Of a DNA stretch of 56,321 nt, positions 35,098 through 43,600 are shown piece by piece. The DNA lies in assembly GCA_001556995.1 (NCBI GenBank), contig LSKF01000156.1, positions 1 through 56,321 on the forward strand, given 5' to 3'. Below the pieces are notes generated by a model. That model saw nothing but the letters and a program-made list of their open reading frames with translations, was not told the origin of the DNA and did not search any database. Within the stretch, counting starts at the first letter, position 1; every line of letters begins with the position of its first letter. The position numbers were made by a program, and so were the translations under genes. The DNA comes from Erythrobacteraceae bacterium CCH12-C2. Its GTDB lineage: Bacteria > Pseudomonadota > Alphaproteobacteria > Sphingomonadales > Sphingomonadaceae.

Positions 35098-35454
35098 TCA
35101 ACCGGCAATCTGCGGGGCGATCGGCCGTCGCCCGCCATGCACCCGGCGCCAGTCCAGACCCTCCAGCAAAGCGCCGAGTTGCGCCGCCGTCAGTCGCATG
35201 ACGCCGTCCTGGATGCCAGGCCACTTGAAGCCGCCGGACTCCAGCTTCTTGGCCATCAGGCACAGGCCAGTGCCATCCCACCAGACGAGCTTGACCCGGT
35301 CCGAACGCTTCGCCCGGAACACGTAGATCACGCCCGAAAAGGGATCGCCGCCGTACTCCTTGCCGACCAGCGCGGCCAACGCGTCAGGCCCTTTGCGGAA
35401 ATCCACTGGGCGCGTCGCCACCATCACGCGCGCGCCAGCACCAGGTCCGATCAT
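35098..35454 (-). CDS. tnpB: IS66 accessory protein TnpB
   Basis: The 118-aa product has the family pattern VATRPVDFRKGPDALAALV, GVIYVFRAKRSDRVKLVWWD and GTGLCLMAKKLESGGFKWP. It is required for IS66 transposition in studied members. It overlaps the tnpA remnant stop by 4 nt and is followed by tnpC 31 nt later. Confidence 0.92.
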   Translation of the reverse strand: MIGPGAGARVMVATRPVDFRKGPDALAALVGKEYGGDPFSGVIYVFRAKRSDRVKLVWWDGTGLCLMAKKLESGGFKWPGIQDGVMRLTAAQLGALLEGLDWRRVHGGRRPIAPQIAG

Positions 35455-35608
35455 CGGGTTGCCTTTAGCGCTTCGATCACCGCGGCAATCACACCAGCAT
35501 CGGCGCCGCGCGCGATCTTCACTGCTACACCGTCAATCTCCAGTTCTACCGCAGCCGTTGGCGCACGCCGCCTTCGCCGAACACGACGCGTGGGTGCCGG
35601 ATCAGGTT
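35451..35608 (-). pseudogene. tnpA: IS66 TnpA C-terminal remnant
   Basis: About 50 codons ending VELEIDGVAVKIARGADAGV then AAVIEALKATR match the C-terminus of the IS66 TnpA (helix-turn-helix accessory) protein. Upstream the frame enters the left repeat of transposon C, so the DNA-binding part is gone. Confidence 0.8.
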
Positions 35609-35646
35609 GGGGTCGGTTCCGGCTGAGGGCGAAATGACACCCTAAG
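35609..35646 (+). repeat. Transposon C left terminal inverted repeat
   Basis: 38 bp beginning GGGGTCGGTTCCGGCTGAGG and ending CCCTAAG; pairs with 39851-39888. Confidence 0.88.
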
Positions 35647-35696
35647 GGAATAGCTGTCCTTGCCGTCGCCGCGGCTGCCATTGATCACAAACTGCG

Positions 35697-36236
35697 TCAC
35701 TCTCGATGGATAGAACATTCCGTCAGCCACCTTGCAGGCATGACGTTGACCGCTGCCCTCAAAGGTATGCGATAGAAGTTCATCGTTCGATAGCTCCATG
35801 CATATGGCACGCAGTGCTTCATGACGGCGGTATGCAGGAAGAACTGAAATTCTTCCGGGGCATGCCGGACCGATTCTAAAAACGAGTGTTGGGTTTGCCG
35901 GTCAGCACCGAACTCGTTCAACGCCTTCAATCTCAGATTATCCGCATAAGCTCCGACTGAGAGTAGAGAGCCCGCCAGCGCCACCGCTACAAAAATGGGG
36001 CCTCGAACGATCGAAAACCGAGCCGGTATCAAAAAGCTGGTCGCTCCGACCGCGAAGCAAGCGGATACGATCCAGAGCCAGTGAGGCGCGCCCAGTCTAT
36101 CTGACCAGATCGTCGCGAGGAATACTGGCTTCAGCAAGCTACCGAAGACGAAGCCTGCAATCGCCAGGTACGTAATGCATCCAAGCGCGGCGGTCTTCAT
36201 CCTGTGCTTTCGTCCGACATCCGGCGCGACGCTCAT
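35697..36236 (-). CDS. Transposon C cargo gene, unknown three-helix membrane protein (179 aa)
   Basis: This protein was not recognised. It starts at an ATG overlapping the tnpR stop by 4 nt and ends 50 bp before the left repeat, so it is the sole cargo of transposon C. It has three predicted transmembrane helices (about residues 18-36, 46-66 and 75-95). An 80-residue soluble tail follows, with FLESVRHAPEEFQFFLHTAV, MKHCVPYAWSYRTMNFYRIP and NVMPARWLTECS, which is aromatic-rich and well patterned and so likely a real domain. It has no signal peptide. A membrane effector, transporter accessory or immunity-type role are all open. A longer frame to 36635 is only tnpR read in another frame. Confidence 0.75.
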   Translation of the reverse strand: MSVAPDVGRKHRMKTAALGCITYLAIAGFVFGSLLKPVFLATIWSDRLGAPHWLWIVSACFAVGATSFLIPARFSIVRGPIFVAVALAGSLLSVGAYADNLRLKALNEFGADRQTQHSFLESVRHAPEEFQFFLHTAVMKHCVPYAWSYRTMNFYRIPLRAAVNVMPARWLTECSIHRE

Positions 36237-36862
36237 GCCGCCACCTCGACCTTGTGATCCATGTCCGCCCTGGAGCGTCCGACGATTGCGGCGACAGTAT
36301 TCTTGCTGAGGCCGAGGTCCCGGGCTATCCAGCGATAGCTGCGCCCCTCGGCAACAAGGGCTAGCACCTTGGGGGCAAGCCGATCCGACTTCGGGCGGAC
36401 GCCGGTCTGCCGCCCGAGTTTCCGACCCCGCGCCCGTGCCGCGGCGAGGCCGGAGCGAACCCGCTCGCTGAGCATGTCGCGCTCGAACTGCGCAATGCCT
36501 GCGAGCATCGTCGCCATCATACGACCGTGCGGCGTATCGACCTCGAAGGTCATGCCGCTCATCGCGACCACCGACACGCGCCAGCCCGACAGCCGGTTGA
36601 GCGTATCGAGCAGGTCCTGCGTCGAGCGCCCCCAACGACTGAGTTCGGTGACAAGGATCGCATCAATGTGGCGCGCCTGGGCCAGCTTCATCACTTCGGC
36701 ACGTGCCGATCGGTTGGCCTTCATCCCCGAGGCGGTTTCTCGAAAGACCTCGACCACCTCATAGCCGCCACGCTCGGCAAAACCGGCGAGGTCGCGAAGC
36801 TGCCGCTCGCACGACTGGTCGGCTGTCGAGACCCTGGCGTAGATGGCGGCGCGCTGTCCCAA
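36233..36862 (-). CDS. tnpR: Serine recombinase / resolvase TnpR (transposon C)
   Basis: The 209-aa recombinase has AAIYARVSTADQSCERQLRD with the catalytic serine, LVTELSRWGRSTQDLLDTLN, the IAQFERDMLSERVRSGLAAA helix and a C-terminal helix-turn-helix (SYRWIARDLGLSKNTVAAIV). The type is close to Pin-like invertases and Tn3 resolvases of the Tn5393/Tn4651-like kind. Its stop overlaps the cargo gene start. Confidence 0.92.
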   Translation of the reverse strand: MGQRAAIYARVSTADQSCERQLRDLAGFAERGGYEVVEVFRETASGMKANRSARAEVMKLAQARHIDAILVTELSRWGRSTQDLLDTLNRLSGWRVSVVAMSGMTFEVDTPHGRMMATMLAGIAQFERDMLSERVRSGLAAARARGRKLGRQTGVRPKSDRLAPKVLALVAEGRSYRWIARDLGLSKNTVAAIVGRSRADMDHKVEVAA

Positions 36863-36957
36863 TTGAACCCTTCTGGAATTAGGCCTCGAAAAGCCTTGAT
36901 CTGCGTGGGGTCAGTGTTGTCCAAAACAGACTTCTGTTCAATAGGGACAAGCCGTGC
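36863..36957. promoter_or_regulatory. Divergent tnpR-tnpA intergenic region, probable res site (transposon C)
   Basis: The 95 bp between the divergent genes should hold res and both promoters. The CCAAAACAGACTTCTG region is AT-richer than its surroundings; subsites were not resolved by eye. Confidence 0.5.
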
Positions 36958-39855
36958 ATGCCGAGACGCCATATCCTCAGCGCCCGACAGCGTTCGGCCC
37001 TACTCGACCTGCCGACTGACGAAGCGGCGCTGCTGCGGCATTATATTCTGGCAGCCGATGACCTGATCCATATCGACCGGCGGCGCCGACCGGAGAACCG
37101 CATCGGGTTCGCCCTGCAGTTGTGTGCGCTGCGATATCCAGGTCGGACGCTTGCTCCCGGCGAACTGATCCCCCACGCCGTGTCCGCCTTTCTAGGTGCC
37201 CAGCTTGGCATCGCTGGCGACACGCTCGCGTCCTATGCCGTTCGACGCCAAACCCGGCACCAGCACATGGAGGCGCTGCGCCGCATCTACGGATACAGGA
37301 TGTTCCCCGGACAGGGACCGCATGCCAGGGCGTTCCGGGATTGGCTTCTCGCCGAAGCCGAGCAGGCACGCTCAAACGACGACCTTGCCCGGCGCTTCAT
37401 TGCCCGCTGCCGTGAAACCATGACCATCCTGCCAGCGATCACGACAATCGAGCGGTTGTGCGCGGACGCGCTCGTCGCCGCCGAACGCCAGATCGAGAAG
37501 CGGATCGCAGCCCGTCTCGATCCCGTCGCCTGTGATGGGCTCGACCGACTGACTACCGAGATGCTGCCGGGGGCGATCAGCCGCTTCATCTGGCTGCGCC
37601 GGATTGAGCCGGGCAACAACTCCGCCGCGGCGAACCGGCTGCTCGACCGGCTCGAGTTCCTGCGCGCGATGAACCTCAATGATGGTTTACTTGCCGGTGT
37701 TCCACCGCATCGCGTCGCCCGGCTACGCCGGCAGGGCGAGCGCTACTTCGCCGATGGCCTGCGCGATCTCGGCGCCGATCGGCGCCGCGCTATCATGGCG
37801 GTTTGCGTCATTGAATGGGCCACTGCGACGGCGGATGCGGTGATCGAAACACATGACCGGATCGTTGGCCGCACCTGGCGCGACGCGAAGCAACTGCATG
37901 ACGCGCGGGTCGTAGAAACCAGAGGCGCTACCACTGCGACTTTGAACGGCTTCACTGCACTCGGTCAATCATTGCTCGAAGCGCATGGCGACGGCGCGTC
38001 GCTGGAAGATGCGGTCGCGCGCGGGGCGGGATGGGAACGGCTCACCAGTCTCGTCGCTACGGCCAAGACGTTGACGGACACCTTGGGCGACGATCCGCTG
38101 GCCTATGTTGATCAGGGGTATCACCGCTTCCGTCGGTATGCCCCGCGCATGCTGCGATGCCTCGACCTCAAAGCTGCGGCGGTTGCACGGCCTTTGCTGG
38201 ACGCGGCTACCGCCATCGCTACCAGGGGCGCAGTTCCGGCGGCCGACGATTTCTTGCGCCCGCATTCCAAATGGCGGCGACAGTTGCGGGCGAAGGGCGA
38301 TGATGATGCCTGCCTCCGGGAAGTCGCGGTCATGTTCCACCTGCGCGACGCGCTGCGCTCGGGCGACATCTGGTTCGACCGCTCGCATCGGTATGGTGAC
38401 CTGCGCCACGTCCTCGTGCCGATGGCGGTCGCGCATGCCGCGAAGCTAGCGGTCCCGTCCGACCCGCATGTCTGGCTGGCTGACCGCAAGGTGCGTCTCG
38501 CCGATGGCCTTGCCCGGCTCGGTCGCGCCGCGCGCAGCGGTACAATTCCGAAAGGCAGCATCGAAGACGGCACGCTGCGCATTGATCGCCTCACCGCCGA
38601 CGCGCCGGATGGGATCGAGGATCTGATGCTCGATCTGTATCGCCGCCTGCCGCCCGTCCGCATCACCGATCTGCTGCTCGAAGTCGATACCGCGCTGGGT
38701 TTCACCGATGCCTTCACGCATCTGCGCACCGGCGTGCCGTGCGGCGACCGAATTGGTCTGCTCAACGTCCTGCTCGCCGAGGGCCTGAATTTGGGCCTGC
38801 GTAAGATGGCAGAGGCTTCCAACACCCACGACTATTGGCAACTCTCCCGTCTCGCGCGCTGGCACGTCGAAAGCGAGGCGATCGACCAGGCGCTGGCCAA
38901 CGTGGTCGCGGCGCAAGGGGCGCTGCCGATGGCCCAGGTGTGGGGTATGGGTAGAGCCGCATCGGCCGATGGCCAGTTCTTCCCCGCAGCACGGCAGGGC
39001 GAGGCGATGAACACGATCAACGCCCGCTACGGCAACGATCCCGGAATCAAGGCCTATACTCACGTCAACGACCGCTTCGCGCCGTTTGCATCGCGGACTA
39101 TTCCAGCCACAGTCAGCGAAGCACCTTACCTGCTCGACGGGCTGACGATGAATGAGGCAGGGCGACGGATCGAAGAGCAATACGCCGACACTGGCGGGTT
39201 CACCGATCATCTGTTCGGGATCAGCGCCATGCTCGGCTACCGCCTTGTGCTGCGCATCCGCGACCTCCCATCCAAACGACTGTACGTATTCGACCCTGCC
39301 ACCACGCCGAGCGAGCTGCGCCCGCTGGTGGGCGGCAAGGTTCGTGAGGCGCTGATCGTTTCCAACTGGCCCGACCTGTTCCGCTGCGCCGCCACCATGA
39401 GCGCGGGGCAGGTCGCGCCGAGCAGCATCTTGCGCAAGCTCGCCGCCTATCCGCGCCAGAACGATCTTGCAGCCGCGCTGCGCGAGGTGGGCCGGATCGA
39501 GCGGACGCTATTCATCGTCGAATGGATTCTCGACGCCGGTATGCAGCGCCGTGCACAGGTGGGCCTCAACAAAGGTGAGGCACATCATGCGTTGAAAAAT
39601 GCCCTGCGCATTGGCCGTCAGGGCGAAATCCGCGACCGCACGACGGAGGGTCAGCATTACCGGATCGCTGGCCTCAACCTACTGACCGCCATCATCGTCT
39701 ACTGGAACACCCTGCATCTCGGCCATGCCGTCGAAGCTCGCCGCCGCGAAGGGCTCGATACCCCCGACCATCTTCTCGCCCATATCTCGCCGCTCGGGTG
39801 GGCCCACATCCTTCTCACTGGTGAGTACCTTTGGCCCAAGGACTCCGCCGCTTAG
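36958..39855 (+). CDS. tnpA: Tn3 family transposase TnpA (transposon C)
   Basis: The 965-aa DDE transposase has an N-terminal LPTDEAALLRHYILAADDL region and the catalytic motifs SADGQFFPAAR, DTGGFTDHLFG and NKGEAHHALKNALR. The stop codon lies within the right inverted repeat. It is full length and undisturbed. Confidence 0.95.
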   Translation: MPRRHILSARQRSALLDLPTDEAALLRHYILAADDLIHIDRRRRPENRIGFALQLCALRYPGRTLAPGELIPHAVSAFLGAQLGIAGDTLASYAVRRQTRHQHMEALRRIYGYRMFPGQGPHARAFRDWLLAEAEQARSNDDLARRFIARCRETMTILPAITTIERLCADALVAAERQIEKRIAARLDPVACDGLDRLTTEMLPGAISRFIWLRRIEPGNNSAAANRLLDRLEFLRAMNLNDGLLAGVPPHRVARLRRQGERYFADGLRDLGADRRRAIMAVCVIEWATATADAVIETHDRIVGRTWRDAKQLHDARVVETRGATTATLNGFTALGQSLLEAHGDGASLEDAVARGAGWERLTSLVATAKTLTDTLGDDPLAYVDQGYHRFRRYAPRMLRCLDLKAAAVARPLLDAATAIATRGAVPAADDFLRPHSKWRRQLRAKGDDDACLREVAVMFHLRDALRSGDIWFDRSHRYGDLRHVLVPMAVAHAAKLAVPSDPHVWLADRKVRLADGLARLGRAARSGTIPKGSIEDGTLRIDRLTADAPDGIEDLMLDLYRRLPPVRITDLLLEVDTALGFTDAFTHLRTGVPCGDRIGLLNVLLAEGLNLGLRKMAEASNTHDYWQLSRLARWHVESEAIDQALANVVAAQGALPMAQVWGMGRAASADGQFFPAARQGEAMNTINARYGNDPGIKAYTHVNDRFAPFASRTIPATVSEAPYLLDGLTMNEAGRRIEEQYADTGGFTDHLFGISAMLGYRLVLRIRDLPSKRLYVFDPATTPSELRPLVGGKVREALIVSNWPDLFRCAATMSAGQVAPSSILRKLAAYPRQNDLAAALREVGRIERTLFIVEWILDAGMQRRAQVGLNKGEAHHALKNALRIGRQGEIRDRTTEGQHYRIAGLNLLTAIIVYWNTLHLGHAVEARRREGLDTPDHLLAHISPLGWAHILLTGEYLWPKDSAA

Positions 39856-39888
39856 GGTGTCATTCCGCCCTCAGCCAGAACTGACCCC
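39851..39888 (-). repeat. Transposon C right terminal inverted repeat
   Basis: Inverted copy of 35609-35646 with three mismatches. The TnpA stop codon (TAG, 39853-39855) lies inside this repeat. Confidence 0.88.
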
Positions 39889-39938
39889 TATCCGTTCGCC
39901 CTTTCCGTGCAGATACGTCACTTTCGTGTAGTCACCCC
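39889..39938 (-). mobile_element. Isolated right end of a transposon-B-type element
   Basis: Read inward this begins GGGGTGACTACACGAAAGTG and continues to GAACGGATA, matching the transposon B ends with only a few differences (GCACGGAAAGGG in place of GCACGCTAAGGG). Only 50 bp remain, cut on the inner side by transposon C. It separates transposon C from the traH remnant. Confidence 0.85.
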
Positions 39939-40163
39939 TTCAACGGGGCGGACGCGGATAGCTTACGCGAGTGGCGCGAGGGGCTTTACGAAACCCGGCG
40001 CAACTTCCTCGGGATCGCAGCGCGCACCTCGCAGCGCTTCGACCAGACCTTCGCGCTGATCCAGCGCACGCAGATGCTGGAGAAGACCCTGCGCACGCAG
40101 CTCTCCCCGCAGATGTCGGCAGCATTGCGCTTCTCGCGCACCCTCAACCAGCAGGTCCAGTAG
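39939..40163 (+). pseudogene. traH: traH 3' remnant (F-type conjugal pilus assembly)
   Basis: 74 codons starting at the transposon end read FNGADADSLREWREGLYETR and end with LIQRTQMLEKTLRTQLSP ... AALRFSRTLNQQVQ. This resembles the C-terminus of TraH, the periplasmic pilus-assembly protein. In F-type transfer operons traH directly precedes traG, as here (25 nt gap). The N-terminal ~85% is missing. Confidence 0.6.
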
Positions 40164-40188
40164 ACCGCGACGAAGGAAGGCACCCCTC

Positions 40189-43100
40189 ATGCTCGAGGTC
40201 TTCACGGTCGGGGGCGGCGACTACCTCGTCAACACCTTCAACGCGATCGCCGCCTGGACCGGCTCGGGCGGGTTCAAGGCGCTGATCCGCGTCTGCATGG
40301 TAATGGGGTTGATCTACGCGCTGCTCGTCACCGCCATGGATCTCGACTGGCGGGCCTGGTTTCGCTGGTTCATCCAGTCGACGCTCATCTATCTCGTGCT
40401 GATGGTCCCGACCGTGACCGTGAAGGTTACCGACCGCGTCAACCCGGGGCTGGCCCCCGCGACGGTCGACAACGTGCCGATCGGCCTTGCCGCAATGGCC
40501 TCGTTCACCAGCCAGGTCAGTGACTACCTGACCCGCACCGCCGAGACGGTCTTTGTCATGCCCGCGGCGCTCAATTACTCGACCGGCGGCTTCGTCTACG
40601 GCGCGCGGATGTGGGACAAGGTCCGCGGCTTCGAGATCCGCGATCCGGTCTTCAAGGCGAACGTCGACGGCTACCTCAAGCAATGCGCCTATTACGATAT
40701 CCTGCTCGGCACGAAGAGCCTCAAGCTGTTAAGCGAAGCGCCCGATCTCTGGGCCGAGCTCGGGGTCAATGCCGCGACCAACCGGGGGATGAAGTACCTG
40801 ACCGACACCGGCGCGGGCACCGTCGATATCGAGGGCAAGACCTGCGCTGAGGCCTGGGCGCTGATCAACAACCAGTGGGATGCGCAAATCAATGCCTACG
40901 CATTGCCCTTTGCCCACACCATGTATCCCAAGCTCACCCAGGCCGCCGCCGGAGCCAAGCTCGCCGCCGACGTGCCGGTGGTCTCGCAACTCCTGACCGG
41001 CACGGCGATGACCCGGAACCAGTTCTTCAAGCAGAAGAGCATGGTCGATGCCTTCGAGGCTGCGCAGCTCGATTTTGGAAACGCGGACGCGGATTCCTTC
41101 GCGCTGCAGCGCGCGGACACCCAGACCCGCAACGCGATGACGACCGCGGCTGAGCAGGGGCTGATCTGGATTCCGGTGCTCGGCGTCGTGCTGACCGTGG
41201 TGTTCTACGCGCTGTTCCCGATCGTCTTTCCGCTGCTGCTCTTCCCGCGCACCGGGATCGCGACGCTCAAGGGCTACTTCTCGGGCTTCTTCTATCTGTC
41301 AGCCTGGGGACCGATCTACGTCCTCATCCACTCGTTCATCATGGACCGGCTTGCAAGCCAGACCAATGCGCTCGCCGCCGGGAGCGTGAACCTCGCCAAC
41401 TGGGCAGGGATCGATGCGGTCAACCAGGACGTCGCCACCATGGCGGGGTTCCTGATGATGTCGGTGCCGGTGCTTGCCCTGATGGTGATGCGCGGCACCA
41501 TGTCGGTCGCAAACAACCTTGGCTCGATGCTGGCGCCAGTCCAGGCGGGTTCGGATGCGGCCGCGCTCGAGCGCACCACCGGAAACTATGCTTATGGCGA
41601 CGTCAGCTACGGCAATCTCAATGCCGACAACCGGCAGATGTCGCAGTGGAACACGGCGCCGAACCTGCTCGCGGGCAGCGCGCACTCGGGCTTCCGCGAA
41701 GCCGATGGCCGCATGTTCAACGAATATGGCTCGGGCCATACGGTGATCGACACCAATGCCGCGATCTCGCAGTTGCCGTTCAAGCCGACCATGACGCGAG
41801 GCTACGCCTCGGACCTGCGCTCGCAGGGACAGTGGTATATGAACGAGGCCGACAAGATCGAAAACGGCACCTCGACCAGCTGGACCAGTTCGAAGGGCCG
41901 GTTCGGCAGCGCGGTCACCGCGACCAGCGACGTATCGGGCTCGCGCCGCGAGAACGGCTCGCGGGCCTCGGACACCCACAATGTCGGCGGCAACGTGGTT
42001 GTCGAAGGCGCCTCGGGCAGTTCGACCCGCGAGGTTACCAACAACGACCTGATCTTGCGGGAGGGGAATAATCGCTCGTCGAACAACTTCGATCGGCGCA
42101 CGTTCGGCACAAGCCTTTCGCTTACCGGCAGCGGAACGGTAGGAACGCCACTCGAGTCCGAAGCGGGCAGCGGAGTCTCGGCGTCTCTGTCAGGAGGCTT
42201 CTCAGGTCGTCGAGAAAGCGGCGACGGTGCAAACGCCGGAACCGAGCGATCGGCAACGAACCAGACCACCCGGGGGACCGACAAATCGGACGAGACTAGC
42301 AACCGCGTGGTTGTCAGCGGCTCGAGCGGCGACATCGAGTCGTCAGGCACTTACAACCAGAACTCCGATTACACCGATCATTCACGCTCACGGACCAGCA
42401 CCGATGGAACCGACTGGCGCACCTCGGAAGCTGAGGAGCGGCGGGCTGCTGCCGCGCGCTACCGCGAGATCGGCAGCCGGATGATGTCCGAGGCCAGCTA
42501 CGCGGAGAGCCATGGCTTCCAGATTTCGAGCGACATGTCGAACCTCATCCAGGACCGTTACGAGACGCTCCAGCGTGAGCACCCCGAATGGCACCTGCCA
42601 GACCTGTCCAACCCGCGGCTCGACTACCGCGACGTCTCTCGCCGCGATCAGGCTATTGCCTTTATCATGGACGATCTGATGGGCGATCTGCGCGCTCATC
42701 GCATCAACGAATTCAGCGACATCGCGGGAATTGCGGGGTCAGGGGCGCTTGGCTCGAACGGGGATCTCGGCATGCCGGGGCCGCCGCGCCTGCCGTCGGG
42801 GACGGTTGCCCCGGCGCTTGTGCCCTCGCTGCTCGAAGGTGGCACGCTCATGGCTGTCCCCGATGGACCGGTCGATGGGGCAGCCCTCGCCAAGGATCTT
42901 GGTATGAAGGTCAAGCCCGGCGCGCGCCTCGGCCATATGGATGGCGCGCTGGTTCCGGCGATGGGCGTTGTCGCCGAGGAAGCACGCGCGCTTGGCCTGC
43001 CCACTCCGGTAGTGACGTCGGGCAACGACAGCGCCCAGCACAAGGCCGGGTCGGCCCATTACGACGATCGCGCGCTCGATTTTCGCGGCAACAACATCTC

Positions 43101-43230
43101 GAACGAGCAGGGCGAGCAGTGGGCGGAAAAGGTCAAAAGTCGTTTGGGAAGCGCCTATGCTGTCGACTTCGAGCGGTTCCCTGATGATCCCGCACGGGAT
43201 CACCTCCATGTTGCGAAACGCCGGAGCTAG
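40189..43230 (+). CDS. traG: Conjugal transfer protein TraG with C-terminal M15-like peptidase domain
   Basis: The 1013-aa protein begins with a TraG_N region (about residues 1-470) carrying transmembrane segments near 15-75 and at 320-455. A long Ser/Thr/Asn-rich periplasmic stretch follows (about 500-760). The final ~120 residues hold SAHYDDRALDFRG and DHLHVAKR, with the H..D..H pattern of M15-type (D-Ala-D-Ala carboxypeptidase-like) metallopeptidases. TraG acts in mating-pair stabilisation and pilus assembly at the inner membrane. Ribosome-binding site GAAGGAAGG is present. With the rest of the transfer operon absent here, it is probably a stranded gene. Confidence 0.8.
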   Translation: MLEVFTVGGGDYLVNTFNAIAAWTGSGGFKALIRVCMVMGLIYALLVTAMDLDWRAWFRWFIQSTLIYLVLMVPTVTVKVTDRVNPGLAPATVDNVPIGLAAMASFTSQVSDYLTRTAETVFVMPAALNYSTGGFVYGARMWDKVRGFEIRDPVFKANVDGYLKQCAYYDILLGTKSLKLLSEAPDLWAELGVNAATNRGMKYLTDTGAGTVDIEGKTCAEAWALINNQWDAQINAYALPFAHTMYPKLTQAAAGAKLAADVPVVSQLLTGTAMTRNQFFKQKSMVDAFEAAQLDFGNADADSFALQRADTQTRNAMTTAAEQGLIWIPVLGVVLTVVFYALFPIVFPLLLFPRTGIATLKGYFSGFFYLSAWGPIYVLIHSFIMDRLASQTNALAAGSVNLANWAGIDAVNQDVATMAGFLMMSVPVLALMVMRGTMSVANNLGSMLAPVQAGSDAAALERTTGNYAYGDVSYGNLNADNRQMSQWNTAPNLLAGSAHSGFREADGRMFNEYGSGHTVIDTNAAISQLPFKPTMTRGYASDLRSQGQWYMNEADKIENGTSTSWTSSKGRFGSAVTATSDVSGSRRENGSRASDTHNVGGNVVVEGASGSSTREVTNNDLILREGNNRSSNNFDRRTFGTSLSLTGSGTVGTPLESEAGSGVSASLSGGFSGRRESGDGANAGTERSATNQTTRGTDKSDETSNRVVVSGSSGDIESSGTYNQNSDYTDHSRSRTSTDGTDWRTSEAEERRAAAARYREIGSRMMSEASYAESHGFQISSDMSNLIQDRYETLQREHPEWHLPDLSNPRLDYRDVSRRDQAIAFIMDDLMGDLRAHRINEFSDIAGIAGSGALGSNGDLGMPGPPRLPSGTVAPALVPSLLEGGTLMAVPDGPVDGAALAKDLGMKVKPGARLGHMDGALVPAMGVVAEEARALGLPTPVVTSGNDSAQHKAGSAHYDDRALDFRGNNISNEQGEQWAEKVKSRLGSAYAVDFERFPDDPARDHLHVAKRRS

Positions 43231-43233
43231 ATG

Positions 43234-43431
43234 TTAGCCAAACAGACGCGATGCAAAAGCAAGTCCAGATCCTGCAACAATCATCAGGATCACGAGGAAG
43301 ATAGTTGGACCACGGCCAAAGCCGCCAGATTTGCCCCTGAAAGTCGGGAGTTGCAGGCCCGTTACGTGGTCAAAGTGGCCGGGCCGAGGATAAATCGGCC
43401 TCCCATCCAGTCCGTAGTGATCATGGTCCAT
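43234..43431 (-). CDS. Small hypothetical single-helix membrane protein (65 aa)
   Basis: The product starts MDHDHYGLDGRPIYPRPGHF and ends with one C-terminal transmembrane helix (GPTIFLVILMIVAGSGLAFA). GAGGAG lies about 8 nt before ATG 43431. It converges on traG with 3 nt between the stops. No family was recognised. Confidence 0.5.
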   Translation of the reverse strand: MDHDHYGLDGRPIYPRPGHFDHVTGLQLPTFRGKSGGFGRGPTIFLVILMIVAGSGLAFASRLFG

Positions 43432-43555
43432 CGAGGGTCTCCTCGCCCTGGCCATGATTACCCCGAACGTACTGTCTTTTCAATCATGGCCCATGTTTCT
43501 GAGCCCCCTCACTAGCCTAGCCATCTCCACTTTCTGCTGACCCGCCCAAGGAACC

Positions 43556-43583
43556 GCCTCCTTGCCTTCAGAAGCAAGGAGGC
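43556..43583 (-). terminator. Terminator-like hairpin after bioA
   Basis: Perfect 10-bp arms GCCTCCTTGC (43556-43565) and GCAAGGAGGC (43574-43583) with an 8-nt loop lie 17 bp past the bioA stop. No strong U-tract follows on the minus strand, so it may act as an RNA-stabilising stem or weak terminator. Confidence 0.55.
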
Positions 43584-43600
43584 CTTCGATCCAAACAGCT

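Larger units (their letters stand above)
33507..35608 (-). mobile_element. IS66-family insertion sequence, truncated at the tnpA end
   Basis: The three-gene IS66 layout (tnpA-tnpB-tnpC on the minus strand) is present, but tnpA and the outer end beyond it are removed by transposon C at 35609. The other end lies between the MgtC stop (33424) and 33507; its terminal repeat could not be delimited because the partner repeat is lost. Confidence 0.8.
35609..39888. mobile_element. Tn3-family transposon C (cargo-tnpR-res-tnpA)
   Basis: The 4.28-kb unit is bounded by 38-bp inverted repeats beginning GGGGTC(G/A)GTTC(C/T)GG with three mismatches. It holds a 965-aa transposase, a divergent Pin-like resolvase and one cargo gene overlapping tnpR. 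Flanks are AGGTT (IS66 tnpA) and TATCC (transposon B end), so there is no target duplication. The right part is inserted within, or recombined with, another Tn3 end. Confidence 0.9.

Noticed and set aside
35697..36635. 312-aa version of the transposon C cargo protein
   Set aside because: The first 133 residues are tnpR read in a different frame; the ATGA-coupled start at 36236 is far better.
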